Positions 1 through 7,583 of a stretch of 64,000 bases of DNA are shown here, one piece after another. Positions within the stretch are counted from its first letter, which is position 1; each line of letters starts with the position of its first letter. Under the pieces are notes generated by a model, which made no database searches, was not told the DNA's origin, and saw nothing but the letters and a program-made list of their open reading frames with translations. The DNA comes from an uncultured Clostridia bacterium (GTDB taxonomy: Bacteria; Bacillota; Clostridia; Christensenellales; UBA1242), in NCBI GenBank assembly GCA_934746645.1, contig CAKVFE010000002.1, positions 62,001 through 126,000 of the forward strand. Reading direction: 5' to 3'. Made by a program: the position numbers and the translations under genes.

Positions 1-513
1 GAAATTAAAAATGGACTTTTTGATGGACAAGGTAAACTTGTATATAATGGCTCAATATATGAAGGACATTTTAAGTCTGGCAATCTTGATGGAAAAGGTA
101 CTATAACATATCCTAATGGTAACTACTATAAAGGCGATGTTAAGGACAATGCTCCTAACGGAAAAGGTTATATGACTTATGGTAAAAATAGTTATGATGG
201 TGAGTTTGTAGACGGTATTAGAGAAGGTAAGGGAACATACAAATTTGAACAAGGCTCAGTGTATACTGGAGAGTTTAAAAATGATATGTTTGATGGTGTT
301 GGCGAAATCATCAATCCAGACGGAACAGAGTATAAAGGTACATTTAAGAGTGGTCAATTTGATGGACACGGTCAATACAAATTTGCTACTGGCGAAGTAT
401 ATGATGGTGGTTTTAAAATGGGACAACTTGTAGGTACCGGAACAATCACAACTAAAGATGGAATAGTTAAAAAATGTGTGTGCGAAAAAGGACTTGTAAA
501 GATAGTAGAATAA
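1..513 (+). CDS. MORN-repeat protein (5' end outside window)
   Basis: The frame is open from base 1 and ends in TAA at 511-513, leaving 170 residues of a longer protein. What is visible is about seven tandem MORN repeats of about 23 residues with the pattern G-x-Y-x-G-x-F-K-x-G-x-x-x-G-x-G. MORN repeats form beta-hairpin ladders that bind proteins or lipids; bacterial versions are usually scaffold or surface-associated, but the role here cannot be told. The last 20 residues (after TKDG) leave the repeat and contain two Cys. The N-terminus, where a signal peptide or catalytic domain would be, is missing. An intrinsic terminator follows about 140 bp downstream. MORN identity is near certain; function unknown. 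Confidence 0.85.
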   Translation, partial: EIKNGLFDGQGKLVYNGSIYEGHFKSGNLDGKGTITYPNGNYYKGDVKDNAPNGKGYMTYGKNSYDGEFVDGIREGKGTYKFEQGSVYTGEFKNDMFDGVGEIINPDGTEYKGTFKSGQFDGHGQYKFATGEVYDGGFKMGQLVGTGTITTKDGIVKKCVCEKGLVKIVE

Positions 514-653
514 TTGTTTTATAATAAATTATTAAAAATAAAACAAATATTTTATGTACTATGCATAAGTTAAGTATTAATATGTTAATATTTGCTTAAT
601 TTAGGAGATTATTGACATTTTGAATAGTACTAATAATTTACACAATTAATAAT

Positions 654-684
654 AAAAAAGACCATAATTAAATGGTCTTTTTTT
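654..684 (+). terminator. Intrinsic terminator downstream of the MORN gene
   Basis: Nine-base-pair stem AAAGACCAT/ATGGTCTTT with a 6-nt loop, flanked by A and T runs, so it could act in both directions. The rest of the 514-811 gap is very AT-rich. It holds a TTGACA-like hexamer at 612-617 but no convincing gene. Confidence 0.8.
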
Positions 685-811
685 AGTGCTTTAATTTTTG
701 AATTTAAGATTATTATTAAATAAATAATTAATGATTTAAAATATTTTGTAAGCTATATTTACTTATATTTAGATTTAAAATAAAGTAGTTTTAATATTGA
801 ATATATAAAGT

Positions 812-1177
812 TTATTGTTGATGAATTTTTATTTCTCTATTAATCCATTCCATAATAATTTCTACTACAAAATCAATTTCTTTTTGTGTTAATGGACGAT
901 CCAATGGAATGTTATACCATTTGCTTAGACAGCCTCTACAACAAGTCGCTGTTGCGTGTTGAGCAATAAAAACAGGGTGACCATGCATAGGTGTCTGCTT
1001 GCCATCATTAGTAGGGTTGAGTGGTGCAAGTTTTTTTGTTATAAAATCGTAAGCGTGACTTTTTATAGTATCTATAGATTTTTGTTCTATGTATTTAAAA
1101 TCACTTTCTTTTAGATGAAAACTTGACCTAAATTTTGATTTATTAAGTTTGTCTAAATATAAATTTATTAGTTCCAT
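812..1177 (-). CDS. DUF4186 family protein
   Basis: 121 residues, typical for DUF4186. The central block MHGHPVFIAQHATATCCRGC followed by L-x-K-W-x-x-I-P is the family hallmark (about residues 68-94): conserved His and paired Cys residues that look like a metal or [Fe-S]-type site, though no function is established for the family. The protein is soluble, has no signal peptide, and ends in an amphipathic helix. It stands alone, with AT-rich gaps either side. The start is the first ATG of the frame; the upstream GGGT is only a weak ribosome-binding site. Family assignment is firm, function unknown. Confidence 0.75.
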   Translation of the reverse strand: MELINLYLDKLNKSKFRSSFHLKESDFKYIEQKSIDTIKSHAYDFITKKLAPLNPTNDGKQTPMHGHPVFIAQHATATCCRGCLSKWYNIPLDRPLTQKEIDFVVEIIMEWINREIKIHQQ

Positions 1178-1304
1178 AATTACCCATATTTTACAACTCT
1201 AAATTTTAATATACAACATATTTTATGAAAATAATTATTATTTTTATTAATTCTTTACATTGAGAATTTTATGTAATTTATTGTAATAATACAATATTAA
1301 AAAT

Positions 1305-1336
1305 AAAAAAAGACACAAATCTAATTGTGTCTTTTT
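1305..1336 (-). terminator. Terminator of the distal GNAT-like gene
   Basis: AAAAAGACACAAAT, 3-nt loop, ATTGTGTCTTTTT immediately after the stop of the 1343-1969 gene. On the minus strand the stem is followed by a U run. Confidence 0.8.
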
Positions 1337-1342
1337 ATCTGA

Positions 1343-1969
1343 TTATGATATATGTAGTTTACTTGTTTTTTCTTCTAAATACTCATTGTATTTTTTTTGT
1401 TCCAAATTGGTAAGCTTATCAACAAATGCTTTTTGCTGTTGATTTAGTTTATTGTACTTTTCGTTAGGAGCCCAACTATCTTCAAAATATATGCGTTTGT
1501 GATGTCCACGCCAAGTTTGTTTAATTTCGTTGCCTAATGCGTGATACATAAGTTGTAAAAATTTATATTCGTTGGTTTCATTTTCTTGTTCGTTTAATTT
1601 AGAATTTGATACGCCTTTTATTTTTGCAACAGGGCATATAGTACCACTAGAATATCTTTGACCAACTTTATCAGCGTGAGCTTGTGCCATTTGATATACA
1701 TATTTTCCTAGTCCAGTACCTTGATAATCATAACGAGTTATAAAGTATTCGATATAACAGTTGTTGCAATCTAGGTCATATTCGATAGATGTTGCTGGAC
1801 GCATATAATCGTCTTCGTCCAATAATACTATTTGATATTTTCTTTGTCTTATTTCGTTAATTGTAAACCAAGCAACAAAAGACCTGTTTGCTTTTGGAAC
1901 AAAAACGATTCTTGCTATAGAATCTTTGTCATTGGATTTTATGGTGTCTAAAACTTCTTCTAATGTCAT
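1343..1969 (-). CDS. GNAT-like protein, paralogue 1 of 5
   Basis: 208 residues. The start is ATG at 1969, placed by AGGAG 8-9 nt upstream; the upstream in-frame TTG would lie inside the untranslated region. The family signature around residues 76-100 is T-R-Y-D-Y-Q-G-T-G-L-G-K-Y-x-Y-Q-x-A-Q-A-H-A-D, which fits GNAT acetyl-CoA-binding motif A (Q/R-x-x-G-x-G/A). A second block shared by all five paralogues follows: CPV-x-x-IKGVS, then FL-x-LMYHALGN. N-terminal beta strands contain V-P-K-A-x-R. No signal peptide or membrane segment. It is separated from its four paralogues by a repeat-filled 400-bp gap and has its own copy of the shared promoter/operator. GNAT fold is an inference from motif A; substrate unknown. 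Confidence 0.7.
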   Translation of the reverse strand: MTLEEVLDTIKSNDKDSIARIVFVPKANRSFVAWFTINEIRQRKYQIVLLDEDDYMRPATSIEYDLDCNNCYIEYFITRYDYQGTGLGKYVYQMAQAHADKVGQRYSSGTICPVAKIKGVSNSKLNEQENETNEYKFLQLMYHALGNEIKQTWRGHHKRIYFEDSWAPNEKYNKLNQQQKAFVDKLTNLEQKKYNEYLEEKTSKLHIS

Positions 1970-2001
1970 TATAGAACTCCTAATCAATTAATTACATATT
2001 T

Positions 2002-2036
2002 ATTATATCATATAATTGTCCATTTGTACATACCCA
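2002..2036 (-). promoter_or_regulatory. Shared promoter/operator, copy 1 (paralogue 1)
   Basis: On the minus strand: -35 TGTACA (plus 2025-2030), 17-bp spacer, -10 TATAAT (plus 2002-2007). The plus-strand 20-mer TGTCCATTTGTACATACCCA (2017-2036) and the upstream ATATCATATA (2005-2014) recur at identical spacing before paralogue 5 (5093-5124). The core is an imperfect dyad spanning the -35 element, so a dedicated regulator is likely (inference). Confidence 0.7.
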
Positions 2037-2060
2037 ACTTAAAAGTGTTGCGATGATAAT

Positions 2061-2210
2061 ATAAACTATATGATGTTGATTTACTCACTATGTTCGTAAA
2101 TCAAGTTGCTAATCGCAACAACCATTGCTACACAATGGATACATAGTTTTGATTCGGCGTCAGTTTATGTTAAATGCCACTCCGTGTCGCTTGCATAAAC
2201 TTCCTTGAGT
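2061..2210 (+). repeat. Structured intergenic repeat, copy A
   Basis: Begins ATAAACTATATGATG, like copy B. It then runs as a string of small perfect hairpins: TGATTTAC/GTAAATCA closed by TCACTATGTTC (2077-2102), GTTGC-TAATC-GCAAC, CCATTG-ctaca-CAATGG, then CATAGTTTT complementary to the start of the unit, and finally AGTTTATG/CATAAACT enclosing a CACT-containing loop (2162-2201). It sits in tandem with copy B. No coding frame. Confidence 0.7.
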
Positions 2211-2360
2211 ATAAACTATGTGATGTTGTATTGTTCACTTTGTTCACAACACAAGTTGCTAATCGCAATTCCACGATAAATCGTGTCATCACAGTTTGAA
2301 TAAACATCAGTTATACGAAAATATTGCTTTGCACTGCTTTAGTCTAACTTCCGATAATAT
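2211..2360 (+). repeat. Structured intergenic repeat, copy B
   Basis: Same architecture as copy A: ATAAACTATGTGATG, a hairpin with a TTCACTTTGTTC loop, CAAGTTGCTAATCGCAA, then a hairpin different in sequence but at the same place (CACGAT-AA-ATCGTG), CATCACAGTTT pairing back to the unit start, and a distal CAGTTA...TAACTT stem. Its last 45 bp recur almost unchanged, inverted, at 18113-18157. Much of it recurs inverted at 14795-14917. Confidence 0.7.
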
Positions 2361-2393
2361 AAAAAAGACTAAGCAATTTTACTTAGTCTTTTA
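2361..2393 (-). terminator. Terminator of the GNAT-like four-gene operon
   Basis: AAAAGACTAAG, 8-nt loop, CTTAGTCTTTT just beyond the 2397 stop codon. On the minus strand it is followed by a U tract. Confidence 0.8.
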
Positions 2394-2396
2394 TTA

Positions 2397-3095
2397 TTAA
2401 TTTGTTTTACCTTTTTTATTAATATCATCTAAATAATCAAATCTATGTATGTACTCATTATATTGATGTTTTTCGTACTTTACAGCATCTTTAATAAATT
2501 TTAGTTGTTCGTCATTAAGTTTTGCTGTTTTTTCTCCAAGTTTCCATTTATCAGAAAAAGTTAGGATATCAATATCTCCTGCTTCAACTTTGGTTATTTT
2601 ATTGCCAAGAGCGTGATACATAAGGGTTAGGAAAGTATATTCTTTTTCTGTACAATCTTCTTTATTGTTTGATACACCTTTAATTTTGCCAACAGGGCAT
2701 ATCATACCTTCAGAGTATGGAGTTTTTAATATATCAGCGTGAGCTTGTGCAAGTTGATATATGTATTTACCTAGTCCAGTACCTTGATAGTCATATCTTG
2801 TTTTAAAATAACAAATATAAATTCCACTATTATTAATTTGATATCTGATAAGTGCAACTGGATCTAAAGGGTGCTTTTCGTCTTGCAATATTATTTGGCA
2901 GTTTCTTGTTTGAAAATCGTTTATAGAAAATGAAACAATAAATTTTCTTTTTGCTTTATCAACATAAACAATATTTGATGGTTCTTCTTTACCGTCATCT
3001 TTTAAAATAGATTTAAGCAAAAATGTATAGTTTATATCCAAATTGGTATCAGTATCAACACTTTTTGTATCGTCAACGAATTTTGATTTATCCAT
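2397..3095 (-). CDS. GNAT-like protein, paralogue 2 of 5
   Basis: 232 residues, last gene of the four-gene minus-strand operon. It carries the family motif A (T-R-Y-D-Y-Q-G-T-G-L-G-K), the CPVGKIKGVS block and the LMYHALGN block in the same order as its paralogues. Compared with paralogue 1 it has about 25 extra residues at the N-terminus, rich in Asp/Ser/Thr, and a charged C-terminal tail. Its start lies 1 bp beyond the stop of the preceding gene, so the two are almost certainly co-translated. Weak ribosome-binding site AAGAG. Soluble, no transmembrane segment. Substrate unknown. Confidence 0.7.
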   Translation of the reverse strand: MDKSKFVDDTKSVDTDTNLDINYTFLLKSILKDDGKEEPSNIVYVDKAKRKFIVSFSINDFQTRNCQIILQDEKHPLDPVALIRYQINNSGIYICYFKTRYDYQGTGLGKYIYQLAQAHADILKTPYSEGMICPVGKIKGVSNNKEDCTEKEYTFLTLMYHALGNKITKVEAGDIDILTFSDKWKLGEKTAKLNDEQLKFIKDAVKYEKHQYNEYIHRFDYLDDINKKGKTN

Positions 3096-3096
3096 A

Positions 3097-3753
3097 TTAT
3101 TTACTCTTATCCTTTTTATTTTTTGATTCTAGATATTTTTGGTTTTGTTTCATTTCGTACTCAACCATTTTTTCTAAAAATTCTTTTTGGTTTTCGTCTA
3201 ACTTTTCTAACTTTTGTCCGTGTTTCCAGTTGTCTTCAAATGTTAAGTCAACACCTTGATAATTACTTTTTTCTATTATCTTATTACCAAGAGCGTGATA
3301 CATAAGAGCTAAAAATTTAAATTCTTTTTCAATGCTATCATCACTATCTGAAGATACACCTTTTATATCATCAACAGGGCAGATATAACCATCTGAAAAT
3401 TTAAGACCAAGTTTGTCAGCGTGTGCTTGAGCAAGTTGGTACAAGAATTTGCCAAGTCCAGTACCTTGATAATCATATCTTGTTTTAAAATATGAGATGT
3501 GCATACCATAATCTCTAAGTTCGTATCTTATAAACGATACAGGCTCAACTATAGTAGTAGGTCCATCTACCAATGAAATTTGGCAAAGTCGACCCATTTT
3601 TGCACTGTACTTAAAAGTTATTATCAAATCTCTTTTTGCTTTAGGTACATATATTAGTTGAGCAGGTGAGCCAACTCCGTTGTAGGATTTTGCCCATTTT
3701 ATTGTGTCTTTTTCTTCTTGAGTTAGTGGTCTTGTGTTTTTATCTTTTGACAT
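3097..3753 (-). CDS. GNAT-like protein, paralogue 3 of 5
   Basis: 218 residues with ribosome-binding site AAGGAC before the ATG. It carries the shared order: V-P-K-A-K-R-D strand, motif A T-R-Y-D-Y-Q-G-T-G-L-G-K, a CPVDDIKGVS block, LMYHALGN, then a W-K-x-x-x-K-x-x-K-L-x-E-x-Q segment ending in a Lys-rich tail. The flanking gaps in the operon are 1 bp (downstream) and 12 bp (upstream). The N-terminal and C-terminal thirds diverge much more between paralogues than the middle. This suggests a constant catalytic core with variable recognition surfaces (inference). Confidence 0.7.
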   Translation of the reverse strand: MSKDKNTRPLTQEEKDTIKWAKSYNGVGSPAQLIYVPKAKRDLIITFKYSAKMGRLCQISLVDGPTTIVEPVSFIRYELRDYGMHISYFKTRYDYQGTGLGKFLYQLAQAHADKLGLKFSDGYICPVDDIKGVSSDSDDSIEKEFKFLALMYHALGNKIIEKSNYQGVDLTFEDNWKHGQKLEKLDENQKEFLEKMVEYEMKQNQKYLESKNKKDKSK

Positions 3754-3765
3754 TTCTTTTTGTCC

Positions 3766-4356
3766 TTATTTAGTCTTTTCTATTTTTAAGTTTAATTTAT
3801 TATCATATTCAAGCATTGAATCCAAAAATTTTAATTGTTCATTATTTAGTTTTGCTATCTTTGTATTTGGTTTCCAGACATCTTTAAATGAGTCTAATTG
3901 TATACCGGGATATAAATCAGATTCATTTTGTATTTGATTGCCAAGTGCGTGATACATTAGCTTTAAAAAATTCATTTCTGTTTCGTATGTTTCTTGTGGT
4001 GTCCCAGTAATGCCTTTTATTGCTCCAATAGGGCTAATAATACCATGAGAACAACATATTTTATACTTATCGGCGTGAGCTTGAGCAAGTTGATACAAGA
4101 ATTTACCTATGCCTTTACCTTGATAGTCATAATCAGTTTTAAAAGAAGATATATAGCATTTGTCTTCGTGTAAGTCATATTCAATAGTTGATATTGGGTC
4201 AGTTGATTCAACATCATATAGAATTAAGTCAGCATAAATATCTTTTCTTCTATATCTTAAAACATAATCCTTATCAGCTCTATCAATATGTACTTTTTTA
4301 ATATATGATGAAGGGTATCTTCTTGTAAGTCTTTCTTCCAATTCATCTATAATCAT
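3766..4356 (-). CDS. GNAT-like protein, paralogue 4 of 5
   Basis: 196 residues, the shortest of the five. Motif A reads D-Y-D-Y-Q-G-K-G-I-G-K-F-L-Y-Q-L-A-Q-A-H-A-D. The middle block is the most divergent: S-P-I-G-A-I-K-G-I-T replaces the CPV-x-x-IKGVS version of paralogues 1-3, so that Cys is not universally needed. LMYHALGN is intact. The N-terminal strand motif is D-R-A-D-K-D instead of V-P-K-A-K-R. It is 13 bp downstream of paralogue 5 in the same operon. No strong ribosome-binding site (GGAAG). Function unknown. Confidence 0.68.
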   Translation of the reverse strand: MIIDELEERLTRRYPSSYIKKVHIDRADKDYVLRYRRKDIYADLILYDVESTDPISTIEYDLHEDKCYISSFKTDYDYQGKGIGKFLYQLAQAHADKYKICCSHGIISPIGAIKGITGTPQETYETEMNFLKLMYHALGNQIQNESDLYPGIQLDSFKDVWKPNTKIAKLNNEQLKFLDSMLEYDNKLNLKIEKTK

Positions 4357-4369
4357 AGTTTACTTCCAA

Positions 4370-5059
4370 TTATTTTTGATTGTTATTAATTTTTGCATCA
4401 AGAGTTTGTGTACTTTTATATTGTATTATTCTTTCGTATTTTAACATTGAGTTGACAAATTCTTTTTGCTCAGTATTTAATTTTTCATATTTTTGGTTGT
4501 GTGTCCAACTATCTCTAAATTTTGTTATTGGTTTACCATTACTTTTGGATTCGATAATAGTATTGCCAAGAGCGTGATACATAAGTGCTAAAAATTTGCG
4601 TTCTGCTTTGTCAGAATCTACACCAGATTTTGTTACACCTTTAATATCATCTAGGGGAGAGATTACACCATAAGAATTATTGATGTTGGTGCAATCCATA
4701 TGTGCTTGAGCTAATTGGTAGATATATTTGCCTATACCTTTACCTTGATAGTCATAACTTGTTTGAAAATGAGCTATATAGTATTCTCTTTGTTTTTCAA
4801 AAGAAATTATTTTTTCATCACTATTAGGATTGTTGCTGTATGTAGTAACTGGGTTTTCTGTAAGTTGATACCATATTTGTGCTATTGGAGCAAAACATCT
4901 TATTTCGTCCATAACCAAAATTTTGCAAGTCTTAAATGGTGGCATTTCTTTAGTAAATGCCAATAAAAAATTCTTTTGTGCTTTTGGTATATACACAATT
5001 TTTGTTGGCATATTAGGATTGCAAAATTTAATTTTCTCTTGAAGTTCTTCTAATGTCAT
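4370..5059 (-). CDS. GNAT-like protein, paralogue 5 of 5 (operon-first)
   Basis: 229 residues, first gene of the four-gene operon. The start is ATG at 5059, set by GGAG 10 nt upstream. Both leader and N-terminus (M-T-L-E-E) match paralogue 1, suggesting recent duplication of promoter plus gene. Motif A is Y-D-Y-Q-G-K-G-I-G-K, followed by SPLDDIKGVT (no Cys) and LMYHALGN. It alone has an insertion of about 20 residues before motif A (around YSNNPNSDEK). Soluble, no signal peptide. It is driven by the shared promoter/operator at 5090-5124. Substrate unknown. Confidence 0.7.
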   Translation of the reverse strand: MTLEELQEKIKFCNPNMPTKIVYIPKAQKNFLLAFTKEMPPFKTCKILVMDEIRCFAPIAQIWYQLTENPVTTYSNNPNSDEKIISFEKQREYYIAHFQTSYDYQGKGIGKYIYQLAQAHMDCTNINNSYGVISPLDDIKGVTKSGVDSDKAERKFLALMYHALGNTIIESKSNGKPITKFRDSWTHNQKYEKLNTEQKEFVNSMLKYERIIQYKSTQTLDAKINNNQK

Positions 5060-5089
5060 TTTCAAAACTCCATAATATATCTTATATAT

Positions 5090-5124
5090 ATAATATCATA
5101 TATATGTCCATTTGTACATACCCA
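5090..5124 (-). promoter_or_regulatory. Shared promoter/operator, copy 2 (GNAT-like operon)
   Basis: Minus strand: -35 TGTACA (plus 5113-5118), 17-bp spacer, -10 TATTAT (plus 5090-5095). The 20-mer at 5105-5124 is identical to 2017-2036. In this copy the dyad is more complete: TATGTCC-ATTT-GTACATA. Confidence 0.7.
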
Positions 5125-5179
5125 TATTTTTCAAAATTTGATATTTTTATATAAATTTTAATTGTTTATTTATAGAGTT

Positions 5180-5208
5180 TTGACAAAGTAAGTCAATAAT
5201 GTTATTAA
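5180..5208 (+). promoter_or_regulatory. SigA-type promoter of the amidohydrolase-like gene
   Basis: TTGACA (5180-5185), 17-bp spacer, TATTAA (5203-5208), 24 bp before the start codon chosen for the next gene. Confidence 0.6.
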
Positions 5209-5232
5209 TAAATATATACTATGGAGAAAAAT

Positions 5233-5871
5233 ATGAATAGATTTAGTTTTAATCAAACTAGAAAGATAAGAAAACAATTATTGCAAGTCAATTGTGGTAA
5301 AGACCATATTTATATGAAAGGTAATAATAATGTTATTATTTCTGTACCACACGGAGTAAGTCAAACAAGATTGGGTAAGCACAAAGTCGCTGAGTTGGGT
5401 ACAATACCTATGGGTATTATTGTCGCCGATAACACTAATTCACATTTGATTGTAAAAACAAAAAATAATTTTGATGACGCCAATTTTGATAAAGATTGTT
5501 TTTATAGAGAAGATTTAAAACAAATTATAAAAGACAATAATATTAAATATTTGATTGACTTCCATGGATTGGCTAGGTGGAGAAGTATGGATGTCAATTT
5601 GGGTACTCATTTAGAAAATAATGTCGCTATCAATAGACCATTGTTTGACAAATTGTGTGATAGATTAAATCAAAATTTTGTGGTAGAAATAGATAAGCCT
5701 TTTATGGCATCATATACAACTATTAGTGGATATTTTTCAAAAGAGTTGGGTATATGGACAATACAGATTGAGATAAATTCTGGTATTACCAACGACCCAA
5801 AAAATATTGAAAAATTTAATTTGTTGGCAAGCACTTTGATAGATTGGATTAATAATGATATTGTAGTTTAA
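5233..5871 (+). CDS. N-formylglutamate amidohydrolase-like protein
   Basis: 212 residues. I take ATG 5233 as start because the upstream ATG (5221) overlaps GGAG (5223-5226), which is correctly spaced for 5233. The likely zinc-site pattern of the N-formylglutamate amidohydrolase family is visible: S-V-P-H-G near residue 40, D-F-H-G near residue 111, and an E in I-Q-I-E-I-N-S near residue 180. The family hydrolyses N-formylglutamate or related acylated amino acids in the cytosol; the true substrate is not determined. It is monocistronic with its own promoter. Family membership is moderately sure; it could also be a related zinc hydrolase. Confidence 0.55.
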   Translation: MNRFSFNQTRKIRKQLLQVNCGKDHIYMKGNNNVIISVPHGVSQTRLGKHKVAELGTIPMGIIVADNTNSHLIVKTKNNFDDANFDKDCFYREDLKQIIKDNNIKYLIDFHGLARWRSMDVNLGTHLENNVAINRPLFDKLCDRLNQNFVVEIDKPFMASYTTISGYFSKELGIWTIQIEINSGITNDPKNIEKFNLLASTLIDWINNDIVV

Positions 5872-5984
5872 TTGTTATTAACTGATATTTTGTATGCTAT
5901 TTTATTTAATTGTTTTTTACTCAGTTTTTTAGTATTAATAAGTTTTTAATGTTATTAATTAATGTGTTATTGATATTTAAAAAA

Positions 5985-6014
5985 TTGACAAAAGTATATA
6001 ATAAATTTTATTAT
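5985..6014 (+). promoter_or_regulatory. SigA-type promoter of the dehydrogenase gene
   Basis: TTGACA (5985-5990), 18-bp spacer, TATTAT (6009-6014), 30 bp upstream of the ATG. Confidence 0.6.
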
Positions 6015-6043
6015 ATATAATAAATATAAAAGGAGTGTTTTAT

Positions 6044-7105
6044 ATGAAAAAAATTAAAGTAGCCCAAATTGGTTGCGGAAAAATGAGTAAGTATACAATG
6101 AGATATGTATACGAGAAAGATGGAGAAATTGTCAGTGCTTTTGATATCAATCCAGACCGTATTGGCAAAGACATCTCTACAGTAATGGGTGGAGAAGAAA
6201 GGGGAGTAAAAATCTCTGATGTTAAAGATTTGGAAAAAGTATTGAAAAAGACAAAACCAGATATTGCTATTGTTACTACAATGAGTTTAATGTCTGACCT
6301 AGAAGATGTATTTACTATCTGTGCTAGTCTTGGTGTAAATGCAATTTCAACTTGCGAAGAAGCGTTTTATCCTTGGAACTCTTCTAAGAAAATCACAAAG
6401 AAAATTGATAAACTAGCAAAAGAAAACAATTGTACAATTTGTGGTAGTGGATATCAAGATTATTCTTGGGGTACACTAATAACATCTTTGTGTGGCACTA
6501 CACAAAGTATTAAAAAGATTAAAGGTAGATCTAGCTATAATGTAGAAGATTATGGTATCGCATTAGCACAAGTACACGGTGCTGGATTAGACCTAGAAAC
6601 TTTTGATAAAGAGATAGCTTCTGTTGACCGTATGTCAGATGAAGATAGAAAAAAATTGATTGATAGTGGAAAATATTCACCATCATATATGTGGACAGTT
6701 AATGGCTGGTTGTGTGAAAAATTAGGACTTACTGTTACAAGACAAACACAAAAATGTGTTCCTCAAACATACAAAAAAGATTTGGTATCAAAGACCCTTG
6801 ATATGAAAATAAAGAAAGGTTATGCTACTGGTATGAGTGCTGTTGTAACAACCGAAACAAAAGAAGGTATTGTTATTGAAAGCGAATGTATTGGTAAAGT
6901 ATATGGACCAGACGAATTTGATGTCAACGAATGGACAGTAGAAGGTGAGCCAACAACTACAGTTACTGTTAATCGTCCAGCTACAGTAGAACTTACTTGT
7001 GCTACAGTTGTTAATAGATTGAAAGATGTTATCGAAGCACCTAGTGGTTATGTAACAACTGACAATATGAAAGATATTCACTTTGTTCAAAAATTATATA
7101 AATAA
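6044..7105 (+). CDS. 2,4-diaminopentanoate dehydrogenase-like oxidoreductase
   Basis: 353 residues. The start is ATG 6044, with AGGAG at 6031-6035; an upstream GTG overlaps that site. The N-terminal Rossmann motif is V-A-Q-I-G-C-G-K-M (residues about 5-13), followed by a C-terminal domain of the dihydrodipicolinate-reductase type. The length and the A-Q-V-H-G-A-G-L-D segment fit 2,4-diaminopentanoate dehydrogenase, the NAD(P)-dependent enzyme of oxidative ornithine fermentation. No other ornithine-degradation gene lies nearby, so it is either a stand-alone copy or a related amino-acid dehydrogenase. It is monocistronic between its own promoter and terminator. Confidence 0.65.
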   Translation: MKKIKVAQIGCGKMSKYTMRYVYEKDGEIVSAFDINPDRIGKDISTVMGGEERGVKISDVKDLEKVLKKTKPDIAIVTTMSLMSDLEDVFTICASLGVNAISTCEEAFYPWNSSKKITKKIDKLAKENNCTICGSGYQDYSWGTLITSLCGTTQSIKKIKGRSSYNVEDYGIALAQVHGAGLDLETFDKEIASVDRMSDEDRKKLIDSGKYSPSYMWTVNGWLCEKLGLTVTRQTQKCVPQTYKKDLVSKTLDMKIKKGYATGMSAVVTTETKEGIVIESECIGKVYGPDEFDVNEWTVEGEPTTTVTVNRPATVELTCATVVNRLKDVIEAPSGYVTTDNMKDIHFVQKLYK

Positions 7106-7119
7106 AAAATACGATAATA

Positions 7120-7152
7120 AAAAACACTTTCTAATATAGAGAGTGTTTTTTT
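7120..7152 (+). terminator. Intrinsic terminator after the dehydrogenase gene
   Basis: AAACACT(T)TCT, AATATA loop, AGAGTGTTT followed by a T7 run. Confidence 0.8.
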
Positions 7153-7235
7153 ATTGAGTACTTAACAATAACATAAAAATTAAAAACAATAAAAACTGTA
7201 AAGACTTTTAAAATTACAATAATACAATTAAAGTA

Positions 7236-7472
7236 TTAATTAAAAAAATATTTTTTTATTATTGCATATAGTATCCAGTTGTTTATGTAATTTTTCCTAG
7301 TTGGAGTATAAGGAGAGATAAAGTTAAGATTTTTTGGAAAATACTTAGGCTTAATATATTCTGGTTTTTTATTTAATGTTGTTGTAACAATATTGCTTAC
7401 AATAGTTATTGTTTCGTTATTCCTTGATTGATTTGCAGGATATTGCAATTTTGCTTGATTGGTTAATATCAT
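7236..7472 (-). CDS. Small protein resembling the N-terminus of DUF11-like proteins
   Basis: 78 residues. The opening T-N-Q-A-x-L-x-Y followed by S-N-I-V-T-T-T-L (residues 26-33) matches the start of short DUF11-type proteins of Clostridia, and parallels L-I-N-K-V...S-A-D-V-T-T-T-I in the divergent gene at 7584. After that signature it becomes basic and aromatic (N-Y-I-N-N-W-I-L-Y-A) with no beta-sandwich domain, so it may be a truncated relative. Ribosome-binding site is weak (GTGAG). It is the only candidate in the 7106-7583 gap. Moderate doubt that it is expressed. Confidence 0.4.
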   Translation of the reverse strand: MILTNQAKLQYPANQSRNNETITIVSNIVTTTLNKKPEYIKPKYFPKNLNFISPYTPTRKNYINNWILYAIIKKYFFN

Positions 7473-7583
7473 AATATTTTCTCACTTATTTTTTTATATA
7501 TTTTAGTCTATTACAATTAACCATTTATTGTGAGTTGGCATAGTATACAATAGCAAAGCAAATCTATATAAAAGGATAATAAT

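Noticed and set aside
612..684. Possible small RNA: TTGACA and a TAATTT box followed by a hairpin terminator
   Set aside because: The -10 match is poor and the predicted RNA would be only about 40 nt, mostly the terminator itself.
1343..5065. GNAT-like array as a chain of acetyltransferase toxin-antitoxin modules
   Set aside because: No small DNA-binding antitoxin gene accompanies any of the five genes, and the proteins are longer than known TacT-type toxins.
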